Source: Macrothele yani
Lineage: Eukaryota; Arthropoda; Arachnida; Araneae; Macrothelidae
Length of the DNA: 64,000 nt
Assembly (NCBI GenBank): GCA_039090855.1
Contig: CM076996.1
Span: 46,156,469 to 46,220,468 of the forward strand
Reading direction: 5' to 3'
Below are positions 32,606 through 43,339 of the stretch, one piece after another. How positions within the stretch are numbered: position 1 is the first letter of the stretch; each line of letters begins with the position of its first letter. Below the pieces are notes generated by a model, which saw nothing but the letters and a program-made list of their open reading frames with translations, was not told the DNA's origin and ran no database searches. Position numbers and translations under genes: made by a program.

Positions 32606-34119
32606 TCAAGATAAATTAAATTTTGAATAATATATGCTGATCGTTTAAAGAATTCAGTGGTCATCTGAAAAATGCAAACTTGTTCAGAATGTTTTTATGC
32701 GGGACCTAACAGTATGCCACGTTTCATCATTCAAATTCTTTTTCATGCCAGAGTCATTTCAAAGGGTCTAAACCCTCTCAGGTTGTGTAGCGTGATTTCC
32801 CCAAACTTTCTAAGATTACATCTAGAGGACAGAGTTTACAGGGAAAAGTCCAAGATTAACTAGTATCCAAAATTAGAATAAATTTGGGCACAAACATATA
32901 ACTGTGAAACCTACAAGTATTAAAAATTTAAAAATGCATGCTCTAGTTAAACGAAAAAATTGGAAATCAAGAGAGCTCTTGACAGATAACTGCATTTTTT
33001 TTTTTCAATCTTAGTGAAGATGGATTATGGCAGCTTTTTGCAAGATCCATAATGTCACATTCATCTCTATTCTTTTACAATCAACTTCAAGAACAATGAA
33101 ACGAAAAAGGGAGAATCATACAGTTTTCAAGTGGGAGGAAATTTCTCAAACTCTCTTGATAACTAAGTGCAAATGATTGATTTACAGTGCAATTCATTTA
33201 GTGTCATTAGATAGAGGTTCAACAGAAATGTACTCCCATAAGCCAATGAAATGTCTGAATTCCCATTATGGACATAAGTTTTGTGCTCTGTCTGTCTGAT
33301 CCTTCAGTTAACAATTTAACAATGGACTAAAATAATTTCTCTCTATCTTCCTGAGGTTTACCTTTTCCAATCTACAAGTCATATGGCGAAACATGTTACA
33401 TCATAAGCATTTACTTCAGTATCAACAGCTATAAAAATTATGTCCATAATTGAAATTAAGACACTTCAATGGCTGTGCTAACTTTGGAGGATACTTCTTC
33501 TGAACTCTAATGGAATGTCACTAAATAAAGTACACTGTTTAGCAATCAATTTGCACGCTGTTATCTTGAAAGTTTTGGAATTTTTCTCTTGCCCCAAAAC
33601 TGTAATTATGATTCTTCTTTTGCACTGGAAGTCAACTTCAAAAGAAAAGCAAGGAGTGCGACATTGTGGACCTACTGGTTTAATTCCAGAAAAAAAAAAA
33701 ATGCTCTATGTTATCTAATTAAAGTTTATAGATGTTTTGAGAACCATGGATAACTATTGAGCTTTGTTTTCAATGAAGCATTATGGATATAGCAGCTAAT
33801 AACCATCATTTATCTTTACTAAGGTTCGACAAAACTGAAGTTCTCACCCAAAAGTTCTGCTAACATCCGGTAACTTTAAAAAGTCTGAATTTTCAATACC
33901 TGTTAGATAAGAATCTAACAAGTATTAAAAATTGAAAAAATGCTACCTAGGTAGATGCAGATAAGTAGAAATTTGGTTTCATTTGTACTCACTCTCATTT
34001 TAAGGAGATACAATGTGTATTAGTGGGTTGTGCAGGAAAACAAAAGGAAGAAAGAAAGAAAGAAAAATGGCGGCATACCATGAAGGGAAAATTTTCAACA
34101 AAATTAGAAGTATTCATAA
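32606..34119. other. no recognisable feature
   Basis: AT-rich; a (GAAA)n run of 5 units at about 34047-34066. Confidence 0.5.
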
Positions 34120-35002
34120 TTCTTGCAAAACAAAAATAAGATCACACCAAATTCTCAGGTGTAATGAGCACATCTTTTGAATCCTTTCTGACATGAAAAT
34201 AATTTTTCAAAGTAGAGTTTCAGAAACAGAAAATGCGTTTACATTATCAAGTGAAAAAACTACACATTATTTAAATTATGCAATGTGAGCAGTGCTCTTC
34301 ATAGTGAATGGAACCAGTTACAATGATGGGGACAACAAAACAATTAAACTGGATTTCTACAATCCGTAAAACATCCACAGAAAAAAGAAAAACAGACAGT
34401 TATGTCCAGTAGCAGCAGAAATGTGTATTACAATAAATCTCAAATCATACAGAAAATGTTTCTTAGTTTTTCATAGCAGAAGATATCTGAAGAAAAATGA
34501 ATTTTTTCAAATCAAATAATTAGAAGAGATATGAAGGAAATAGTGACAGCTGTGTACACCCCCTAGTGGAAAAGCTATACATTATTTAAAAAATAAAATG
34601 GGTCCAAAATACCCTTCAGAATGAAGAGTATTCTAGCCAGAAAATATTTTTCTGAGGGTTTTTTTGAAGTGAAGATACTCTTTCATGCAAAAATAAAAAT
34701 ATGCTGATGCCCCTTTATGGCAGAATTGTGAATTATTCAGAAGTAGAAAATCTGAGTAAAAGGTTCTTTATATCAAAAGTTATGAAATGGAAAAACAATT
34801 TTTCAAATACGAATTCTAGAGGCAGAGACAGCAAAAAAAAAAAAAAAAAAAATGTTTGTATACACATCTTGTAGCACAAAAACTGAGCATAATGTAAAGG
34901 GAACAATGATCACAATTTTTACCATAACAAATGTCATACAGCAAAAATAGAATGTTTTCAACAGAATATTTACAAGCAGAGATATGGTTGTGAACAGAAA
35001 TA

Positions 35003-35866
35003 CAGTGAAACCTCCAAATAACAGTCGCTGCTTGGACCGGGGAAAAGTGATCATTGTTGGGAGGTGCCATTGTTCAGAAGTTAGGCCTAGGTTAACATTG
35101 CTAGTGTGTTGCTTTGGTACAAAAGGAGAATAATTGTACAAAGCTTATGCACAAAGAAAATGGTTTCAGAGCTTTCTCCAAATGCAGAATGCTAAATAAA
35201 ACTCAAAATAACAATAAAAAAAATCATGATGCATAAGATTTTAGGAAAGTGGTGTCTGAACCGTTGTCTTAAACTTCCCCTTAGAAATAGCAAGCTAAGA
35301 GGCTAAGTTCAGGGTAAGTTAAAGGAAAGAAACTGTGAAGTCAAACTGCCCAGTTCGAAGCTGGCCGCGCGCCGAAAATAGGAACAGAAAACCAAAGAGA
35401 CCAAACAAAGATATACTGCCACTAACAAAAAACATTTCAGGCAACAACACCTCCCCACCCTTCTCCACCACCACTAGGTTGTGACTGAAACATACACAGG
35501 AGCTAGAACTTGCCTCACATTGAACTAAACTTTAACTCCTTTCTTTTCATGTAAGCACACCATTATACCTGCCGTAAGTAATCCAACCGATCCTTCTCGA
35601 GACATGCTTCCTTTAGCAACAATAATTTGTCATTATATCATCTCTTTCGCCGAAGTACCAAAAGAACACCAATTCTAAAAGATAAGGTGTCCATTAAATC
35701 TCTTTTGGGACTCATTAGGGTGTCCATTGGCCGCTGTTGAGAGGTTTCGTTGTTCGGAGGTTATCGCTCACGTTAATCCTATGGCAGCTGCACTGTACCA
35801 ATCAAAACTTGCCATTGCTTGATCGTTACCATTGTTCGGAGGTGTCTGTTACTGGAGGTTTCACTG
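35003..35866. mobile_element. pogo/Tigger-type nonautonomous element
   Basis: Ends CAGTGAAACCTCCAAATAAC and complement of CAGTGAAACCTCCAGTAAC flanked by TA (35001-35002, 35867-35868). CAGTGnAACCTC ends are typical of the pogo branch of Tc1/mariner. 864 bp, no transposase frame. It sits inside a monomer of the array, whose phase resumes after it. Confidence 0.88.
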
Positions 35867-36878
35867 TACATACTAATGTTACCTAGCAGCAGAACTGTGC
35901 ACAATAAAAAGTCCAACAGTATATACAAAATGTTTCACAAACTGATTGGTATCCCGTACTAAAGGAGTTTTTCAAATCAGGCTATATTGAGAAAAATATA
36001 TTATATCTTTGTGCCCCTGGAAGGTAAAATGTGTATAATATTGGTCAGGAAATGGCAATAACATGTTTTTGTAGTGAGCACTATATGACTGACAAGGATT
36101 TTTTTGCAACAGGTTTTTAAATGTGCAGATATCGCTGTAAAATATGTTGCAAACAGAAATATGCATTTATGCATTCTGGTGCCAAAACTGTGTGTGAAGA
36201 AAAATTTGAAATTATATGCAGCATTACTCACTAGAAATGCTGTCCGACAAAGAAATAATTTTTCAGATCAAATTCTTAGAAGCAGAGATGTCAAGAAAAA
36301 TAAGATTGGCAGAAAAAACTATGCATTATTGTGAACAGGAAAAACGGAAAAAACATTTTCCATCATGAGCCGTGTTTGCCCAAAAAATATTTTTTTTCCC
36401 AATTCAGTTTTTAAGAGTGCAGATACTATTGCAAATACATTAGAAACAGAAATATGCACTTGCATACCCTAGTGGCATAACTGTGCATTAAGAGAAATTA
36501 GAAATTGTATGCAAAGCATTCTATACAGCAAAATAATTTTTCAAATTGGACTTTTAGAAGCACAGATATTAGGGAAAATACAATATATATTTATGCACCC
36601 TAGCAGAAAAACTATGCATTGTTTGAAAAAGAAACTATGCAAAATGGTATTTGTTGTAAAGGTATCAAATGAAATAATTTTTACAATTAGATATTTAGAA
36701 GCAATGATATGGAATAAAATATATTTTGAATTTGACAACATCTGCTTTTATGCACCCTAGTGGCAAAGTTATGCATCATGAAAAAACCAAAAAGCAAGGA
36801 TTATCATTCACACAGTTCAGGTTTCCCAATAAAGGAAAAATTAAATCAGACTAATAGGTGCAGAGATATGGTGTCCAC

Positions 36879-37914
36879 CAATGATGCAGCAGGGGCTTAA
36901 CGTGCCTTATTTTTCCAGGCTTAGCACCGTTAAGTCACTTTCTGTGGTTACATGGCAAGAAAATCTGGGCAAAGGAACTTTTTTAAATGATTATGTACGT
37001 AAAAATAGGGAAATTTGTGTCCTGTTTGCAAACATACTCGTATCTTAACCGGATGTTTCTACTACAGAAATGGCTGCTCTGGTGGTACAGTGGTCTGAAG
37101 TGTGCACTTCTGACCATCCTTCTGAGCTAAGACTGAGTCTCAACCCCGGATAAGTCATGGGTGGTGTGCATAGCCAAAGGTACTGGATCTGTCTCTTCCC
37201 TGGGACAAGTGGCCCGAAATTAGGGATGGGCGACTGCTTATAGCCATACGAGCTGCCCATTGTAAACCCAGAAATAAAAAAAAGAAAAATAATGTGAAGA
37301 TTGATCTACACCGTTGGATCACGCAGTAGGGTGTTCTCAAAAATCATAAGATTCTATCACAAAGAGAATGTGAACTTCTTTGTCCAGACCGCAGTCAAAA
37401 TAAATTTGCAAGAGATGGCTACTATCGGTAGGGTTAAGATTTTAGTGCTCAGAGAGAAAACGTTACTGATGGACATCTATTTAAACAACTTGTCACTGCT
37501 ATCGGCTCCAATAAAAGTAATCCATTGAGCTCATTCTCTGGCTCCTTATGGGCAACACAAAAATCTTCAACATGTACCACATAATCTAAGTGAAAACGCC
37601 GCATTAATCCTACTGAATTGATGTTAATCTGTTAGTTCACAAATATTTGAAATTGTATAGAACAACACAGAGCCGTATTTAAATAAAAAAATTTATAATC
37701 TTAGTATATGTCTCTCACATTAAATTCTTCCTGTTATTTAAAATTGCTCATATTAGGAAGTTTTAATATAAATTGATATTGGTAATTAATAATGAAAATT
37801 TAAAAAAATGATAATTAATAATAAAAACAACAAATCAGATTTCGAAAATTTCGAGAGGAATTTTTCCTTGTCCATTCACCGTTAAGGCACTTTTTTATTT
37901 AGAACTACATCACT
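36879..37914. mobile_element. MULE-like nonautonomous element with 9-bp target duplication
   Basis: GGTGTCCAC occurs at 36870-36878 and 37915-37923, and the array element aligns across the gap. Inner ends AATGATGCAG / complement of AGTGATGTAG form short inverted repeats; nearby GCCTTAAC words are also inverted. Nine-base duplications are characteristic of Mutator-like elements. No transposase; it carries a SINE. Confidence 0.75.
37072..37278 (+). mobile_element. tRNA-derived SINE, diverged copy
   Basis: Same family as 2812-3046: A box GTGGTACAGTGGTCTGAAG, altered B box, body with AAATTAGGGATGGGCGACTG and TTATAGCC, short A-rich tail. Nested in the MULE-like element. Confidence 0.85.
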
Positions 37915-38208
37915 GGTGTCCACAGTCAGATGGACATAGTAATAGCATACATATATCCTTTTTTAAAAAGATGTGCTAAAATGTGCAAAAGAGTGAAGAT
38001 AAAAACAAAGTTAAATGCAGACCTAGTTAAATCCAATATTTTACTGTCTCTCTTAAATTGCATTCAGTTACACTGATTGCAGTCTTGACTTCCACAGTGC
38101 ACACTGCATAAAACAATAGTTTTCAATACTTTGATCTGAATTTGACTTTGAGAAAGCACTTTACACTTGTATTACTTTTTAACATTTTAGTGACAATAAT
38201 AAATATTA

Positions 38209-39483
38209 TTGGTACAGTCAAATGAAACCTGCCAGCACTTGCCATTTGGAGGTGCTGTATTTTCCTGACATGAGCAGTGTGTCTAAGTAGATAGGTTAAT
38301 GCCACATGTTGTGTCACACACTCAGTCATTTTGTGAAGTGTTTTCTGTAGCAGCTACATAACTGTTTCTCAGAATGACATTACTACAAAGCCTCCAAACT
38401 GAAACAAAGAGCGGTAATTTATTTCCTTACTGCAAAGTGGGTTTCACCAAATAAAAGTTATTGGCAAATTGCTGTTGTTTATGACAACCATAGCCTAGGG
38501 ACATAGCAGTGAAGGAGTGGAGTTGGTGATTCTTAAGTGGACAAACCACTCTTAAGGATGTCTATGTCCTGGGCAGGCAAATACCATCACCACCGACACA
38601 AATGTGCTGAAGGCAAATGAACTTGTACAAGCCAAAAGACACATAGGCCACTGACACCAAAAGAGGTTGATGTCAGTCACAGAACTCTTCATGCAACATT
38701 GCATGATCACCTCACTACAGGAAAGTTGTACTCAATGGCAACTAAAATGCCTCAGTGTGACACATAAGGAGGAACCATAGCTGCATGTTTGATGCATTTT
38801 GCATAATACTCCAGCGATGAGAATGACTTTCTTGATTGCTTAGTCACTGCTGATGAGATATAGGGCCACCATTTACAGCCTGAAAGTAGGCATGCTAGCC
38901 TCCAGTGGGAGCATACCTCATCACATCCCCAAAGAGGTTCAAGATGCAACCAGGGGCACACAAAATGATGTGCACCATTTTCTTCACCCACCGCAGACTA
39001 CTGACTTCCTGGAACATCACTTCTTATTGACTTCCTGGAACATGATGAAACAATCTATATATAGATATTGTGAGACTCTGGTGAAGTTACACCATGTAAT
39101 CAAGAACAAGCACCCAGTTTTTCTGATGGATGGGAATATCCTTCTCCATGATAATGCCAAACCACATACCATACAAGTTTTAAGGGAGACACTGCAGAAA
39201 TTTAGGTGGGAGGTACTTCAACATCCTGCTTAATCCTGCTTACTCTCACCATGTAACTTTCATATCTTCAGAGCTCTCAAGAAATTCACCATGTACAACA
39301 TTATGTGAGTGACTGCCCATCAGTTCCATACACGGCCAAGATCATTTTATGAAGCCACAGTCCATTGTTTAGTCACACAGTGGGATAATAGGTGCTTTTA
39401 ATTACTACAGTGACTTTTAATGCCCTGAGCCATTTGTGTGAGATGTTATGGGTGCCATCCAGGTTTCATTTGACTGTACCAAA
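38209..39483 (+). mobile_element. mariner element
   Basis: Inverted ends TTGGTACAGTCAAATGAAAC and complement of TTTGGTACAGTCAAATGAAA, each near TA. 1275 bp, normal mariner length. Confidence 0.9.
38500..39235 (+). pseudogene. mariner transposase pseudogene
   Basis: Recognisable blocks in changing frames: VDVSHRTLHATLHDHL (end of helix-turn-helix region), ENDFLDCLVTADE (first catalytic Asp, usually VTGDE), HHLQPESRHASLQWEHTSS, SIYRYCETLVKLHHVIKNKH, ILLHDNAKPHTIQVLRETL (second Asp) and KFRWEVLQHPA, then a stop before the third Asp block. Multiple stops and shifts. Confidence 0.85.
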
Positions 39484-39493
39484 TACATAGGTA

Positions 39494-39552
39494 CAATGTA
39501 ACTAAAGTATCATACCAACAAGGGCTGTTGGTATGATACTTTAGTTACATTG
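39494..39552. repeat. 27-bp perfect snap-back hairpin
   Basis: Arms 39494-39520 and 39526-39552 (CAATGTAACTAAAGTATCAT start) with a 5-base loop, 11 bases outside the mariner right end. Confidence 0.95.
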
Positions 39553-39996
39553 ACTACATTACTTTGCACAAAACAGTTGCATGAATATGTTAAAGCTTTC
39601 CTTATATAATGCAATGTCATATTAAAGCTTAATGACAAAGTTTACCAGGCAATTACATTGGCATGCACACAACCTATTTTGTTTTCTTAAATAAAAAAAA
39701 AAACATTGGGGAAATTCCTTCCATAGACTAAAACCTTTTTAAAAAGACCATCATCTACTATTGCAAAAAGGCTGCAGTCTGAAATTCAAGACTTCAGACA
39801 ATGAAACTTTTCTGCATAGTTACTAAAATAAATTTAAGCAATTTGATAAGCTACATAAAAATCACAGATGATCAAATGAAAATCTTGTACTTTTTCTTCC
39901 ATTAGCCATAGGGGAAAAAAGTTCAAATCCATTCTCACTTCTGAATATAACTTCTATCATAAGAACCACATTTTCTTTTCAACCAAAATGTACCTA
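39553..39996. other. no recognisable feature
   Basis: AT-rich spacer. Confidence 0.5.
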
Positions 39997-40484
39997 AACA
40001 GTAAAAGTTTGCAATATAGGGATTACTAGGATGATATAAAAATTAGTGTCAAATTTTTTAGTTAAACACCAACCTGTTGTTGGGACTAACTCAAGAGAGT
40101 GGGTGCCGCCACTCAAGTGGTAATGCCCAGCCTAAGTTCGTTAATTGTGGCACCTCTTCTTCTTTCGATTTGAAGACTTTCTTCCAATTTCCGTTGAACC
40201 CAGTGCTGTTGACGTGAGAGAATTTTTAAAACTTCTTATTCTTTTAATTCTGTGAGAGAATGTTTAAAAATTATCTCACAGAATTTTTAAATTGAAGGAA
40301 GGTCTTCAAATCAGAAGAAGAGGTGTCACAATTAACGAACATAAAGACTGGGCATTACCGCTGAGCGGCAGCACCTACTCTCTTGAGTCAGTCCTGACAA
40401 CAGGTTGGTGTGCAACCTGAAAATTTAACAGTAAGGATTTTTATGACATCCTAGTAATCCCCGTATTGCAAACTTTTTACTGTT
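39997..40484. mobile_element. 488-bp fold-back element
   Basis: Arms of about 210 bp in inverted order, from AACAGTAAAAGTTTGCAAT at 39998 to its complement ending at 40484, with a short centre near 40240 that is itself palindromic (AATTCTGTGAGAGAA / TTATCTCACAGAATT). No ORF. The TGTT at its right end was used as target by the next element. Confidence 0.85.
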
Positions 40485-42656
40485 GGGTCATTCCACGTCA
40501 AATCAATGGATAAAAAAATATTTTTGGACCTTGATGTCTCAGATTTCAATGATTTTTGGTTTATAGTTTGTACCTATGGAGTATATGAAAAATCAAAATT
40601 TTCAGATTTTTTGGGGCAGCAGTTTTTTTTATTTGTGATTTTCAAAAAGGCAAAAACTGGCAAATTTTGCAAAATGCCATTCACAAAAAAAAAAAAAGAA
40701 GTCTGCAGATAGTGATGCCAAAAGGCTCATCTATAGCTCCTTTTTAAAGCTCTTTTATGGGCTTTAATTTGATATGAAACACAACCCACTTTGGAGCATA
40801 AAAATGTTTTGAAAATTTTTCAAAATTTTTGATTTTGAAATTTTTTCAAAATTTTTGATTTTGAAAATCTCAAAAGCACTTTTGAATTTAAAAAAAAACA
40901 TATTAATCTTACACATGTTGGCTAGAGGTATGCAAAGTTTGAAGATGGAGAAATGATGGGTTTTTGAGAAACAGATTTTCAAATTTAAGAAGATTACATG
41001 TAGTTATGATAAAGGACAGTCAAAGTTCTGATAGTTCTGACATGCAGTAACTTGCAAGAACTACATCCAACAGAAAGAAATAGGTAATAAATAAAAAGTA
41101 ATTGCTCATATAGTATCCAAGACAGAACATGCAGAATAATCCCATACCTGTTTCCTATTTACACTTGTTAATGTTGATTCCTGTTAGATAATGACTCCTC
41201 GACAGCTTTATGATTTTTCAAAAGAAAACATACCAGGCACGAATTTTATGTACTGAACAAATGAAGAGTACTGTGAAAAGGAGAAAAGACTGTCTTCACA
41301 TTTTAATGAGTTACAAACAGTATACGGAACACAGAAGATTCATACAGTCATCCCACTGTCTGACTCATAAATGGTGACAAAACCATATTCTTTCAGTACT
41401 CAAGTATCCACAGAGGCACCTGTAACTTCAGAAAGTACAACTGAATTTCCAAGAAGTTGAGTCTGGATTCATCACAGCAGTTCATGATGGTTCTTGGTGG
41501 CTTGCTTGTATTCTTGCTAAAAATCATGAATCGAATTATTACAAAGTTAGCTTTCTTCACCATAAGGGACCAGCTCCATCATTTTACTATCCCAAACCTC
41601 GACTTGACATTCTGGATGTTTCAGTTAATATTCTCTTGAGAAAAGTAGATCCCTTCACAGCAACAGGAAGAATGTATACACTTACACAAGAAGAAATGTC
41701 ACCTTCGACAGCTATTTTAGAGAAAAAGTTACAAGCAAAGTAGATTCACATCAACTTATTTAAAAGAAAGAATATAGAATTTGAAAATCTGTAACTTGTA
41801 AAATAGGAGTCTTATTAGCTAATAATTATTTACTGTACATATTTTTGCTACTGGACTGCATGATCATAAATGAAATAAACTGTGTAAATAGTACAGTATG
41901 AGAGTAAATGAAAACTGAAACATGTTTTGAGTTTTAAAATATCAAACTGCCACTCTGCTTCATTTTGAACAACTTCACCCAGATGATTTTAGCCTATCAG
42001 GTAGTAAATTTTTATTTTAAAATAACTTAGTTATTATATGCATCTGCCCATTTTTAGAATAGCTGCCATACAGTGATGAGAAACTATCCATAGCCAATAT
42101 TTCCAATAATTCAGCTGAATACTTTAATAACTAGCTCAGTACCTATCAATAATTACTTATATACTACAGATATACTACTCTTCAAAATTTGGTTTCTCAA
42201 AAACCCACCATTTCTCCATCTTCAACCTTTGCATACCTCTAGCCAACATGTGTAAGATTAACAAGTTTTTGTTTTTTTTAATTCAAAAGGGGTGTTTTTG
42301 AGATTTTGAAAATCAAAAATTTTGAAAATTTGTCAACAAATTTTTTGTTGCTCCAAAGTGGGTTGCATATCAAATTAAAGACCATAAAAAAAAAGCAGAG
42401 CTTTAAAAAGAGCTATAGATGAGCCCTCTAGCATCACTACCTGCAGACTTATTATATTTTTTGTGAATGGCATTCTTGAAAAATTTAGCATTTTTTGACG
42501 TTTTTGAAAATCAGAAATAAAAAAAACGTTGACCCAAAAAATCTGAAAATTTAGATTTTTCATATATTCCATTTGTACAAACTATAAACTAAATGTCATT
42601 AAAATCTGAGGCATCAAGGTCCAGACCACTTGTTGATTTCACATGGAATGATGACC
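40485..42656. mobile_element. 2.2-kb DNA transposon with about 480-bp TIRs
   Basis: Ends GGGTCATTCCACGTCAAATC and complement of GGGTCATCATTCCATGTGAA, flanked by TGTT on both sides (40481-40484, 42657-42660), a 4-bp target duplication. The inverted arms reach to about 40985 and 42178. The centre carries a decayed frame at 41320-41743. Superfamily not certain; a 4-bp duplication with very long TIRs is compatible with several. Confidence 0.85.
41320..41743 (+). pseudogene. decayed ORF of the long-TIR transposon
   Basis: Frames: TVYGTQKIHTVIPLSDS, a stop, then KPYSFSTQVSTEAPVTSEST, a 1-base shift near 41455, then VESGFITAVHDGSWWLACIL, SFLHHKGPAPSFYYPKPRLD and FTATGRMYTLTQEEM to a stop at 41741-41743. 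The last part resembles a small C-terminal domain (V.YD..WY.G.V ... F.HP.GPA.SF.WP) that I have seen in proteins of transposon origin in invertebrates. I cannot name the catalytic part, which is missing. Confidence 0.55.
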
Positions 42657-42660
42657 CTGT

Positions 42661-43339
42661 TCAGTTATTTCATCACTAGGATTTTGCCATGACTTCATTA
42701 ATACACAGGACAAAAAGAACTGACACTGAAATAAACTCAGAAATATTTATTTATTAATCACTTGTTATGATAGTTATGATAGCAGAATTCTGCAGTAAAC
42801 AAAAAATATTGAAAAATCAAGCAAATATTATAAATAACAAAAAAAAAAAAAAATAAAAAAAATATACCTGATCATAGCAACCTTACTTTGGTTAATATTT
42901 AGTGGCAAGTGTAAAAAAAAAAGTTCCATCATAAGAAACTGGTGCAATATCCATTAAGATATGGATAAGCATATTAGTTTATTTCATTTTATTAACTTGC
43001 CACTTCAGCACATATAGTACTGAAATAAACAGACCCATCAATGAGTCAAAATGTAAGGTAAAAAATACTATATATCCCATATTCTTTAGCAAATAAACAC
43101 AAAGGAAAACAAAAAATGGAGGGCAAAAGAATTCCTACATTTATTTGTTACATGGTGTGTGCATAGGAGAACAACTTTTCTTTGCTCAAGTCATTACAAA
43201 AAAGTTTTTTTACTAGTTCCATTGCATGTCACCAAATAATAAGTTAGTGTTTAAAAATATGAATGAATTAAAAAGATGTGAATGAATAATCAACAATAAA
43301 TTTGACACAAGAAAGAATACCACCCTCCCTTTCTTTTCA
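42661..43339. other. no recognisable feature
   Basis: AT-rich with an A-rich run at 42838-42864. Confidence 0.5.

Larger units (their letters stand above)
34120..37990 (-). repeat. diverged copy of the 153-bp array element, interrupted twice
   Basis: Read on the minus strand this is the same element as 43340-46200: both ends match (34135-34190 with about 46140-46195; 37924-37985 with about 43350-43430), and words like TTTTTCAAATnnnAnTTnTAGAAGCAGAGATAT and ACCCTAGTGGCAAAACTATG return about every 150 bp (near 34561, 34711, 34866, 35881, 36011, 36175, 36310, 36466, 36596, 36752). A pogo-type element (35003-35866) and a MULE-like element (36879-37914) are inserted. More decayed than the other copy. 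Confidence 0.8.
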
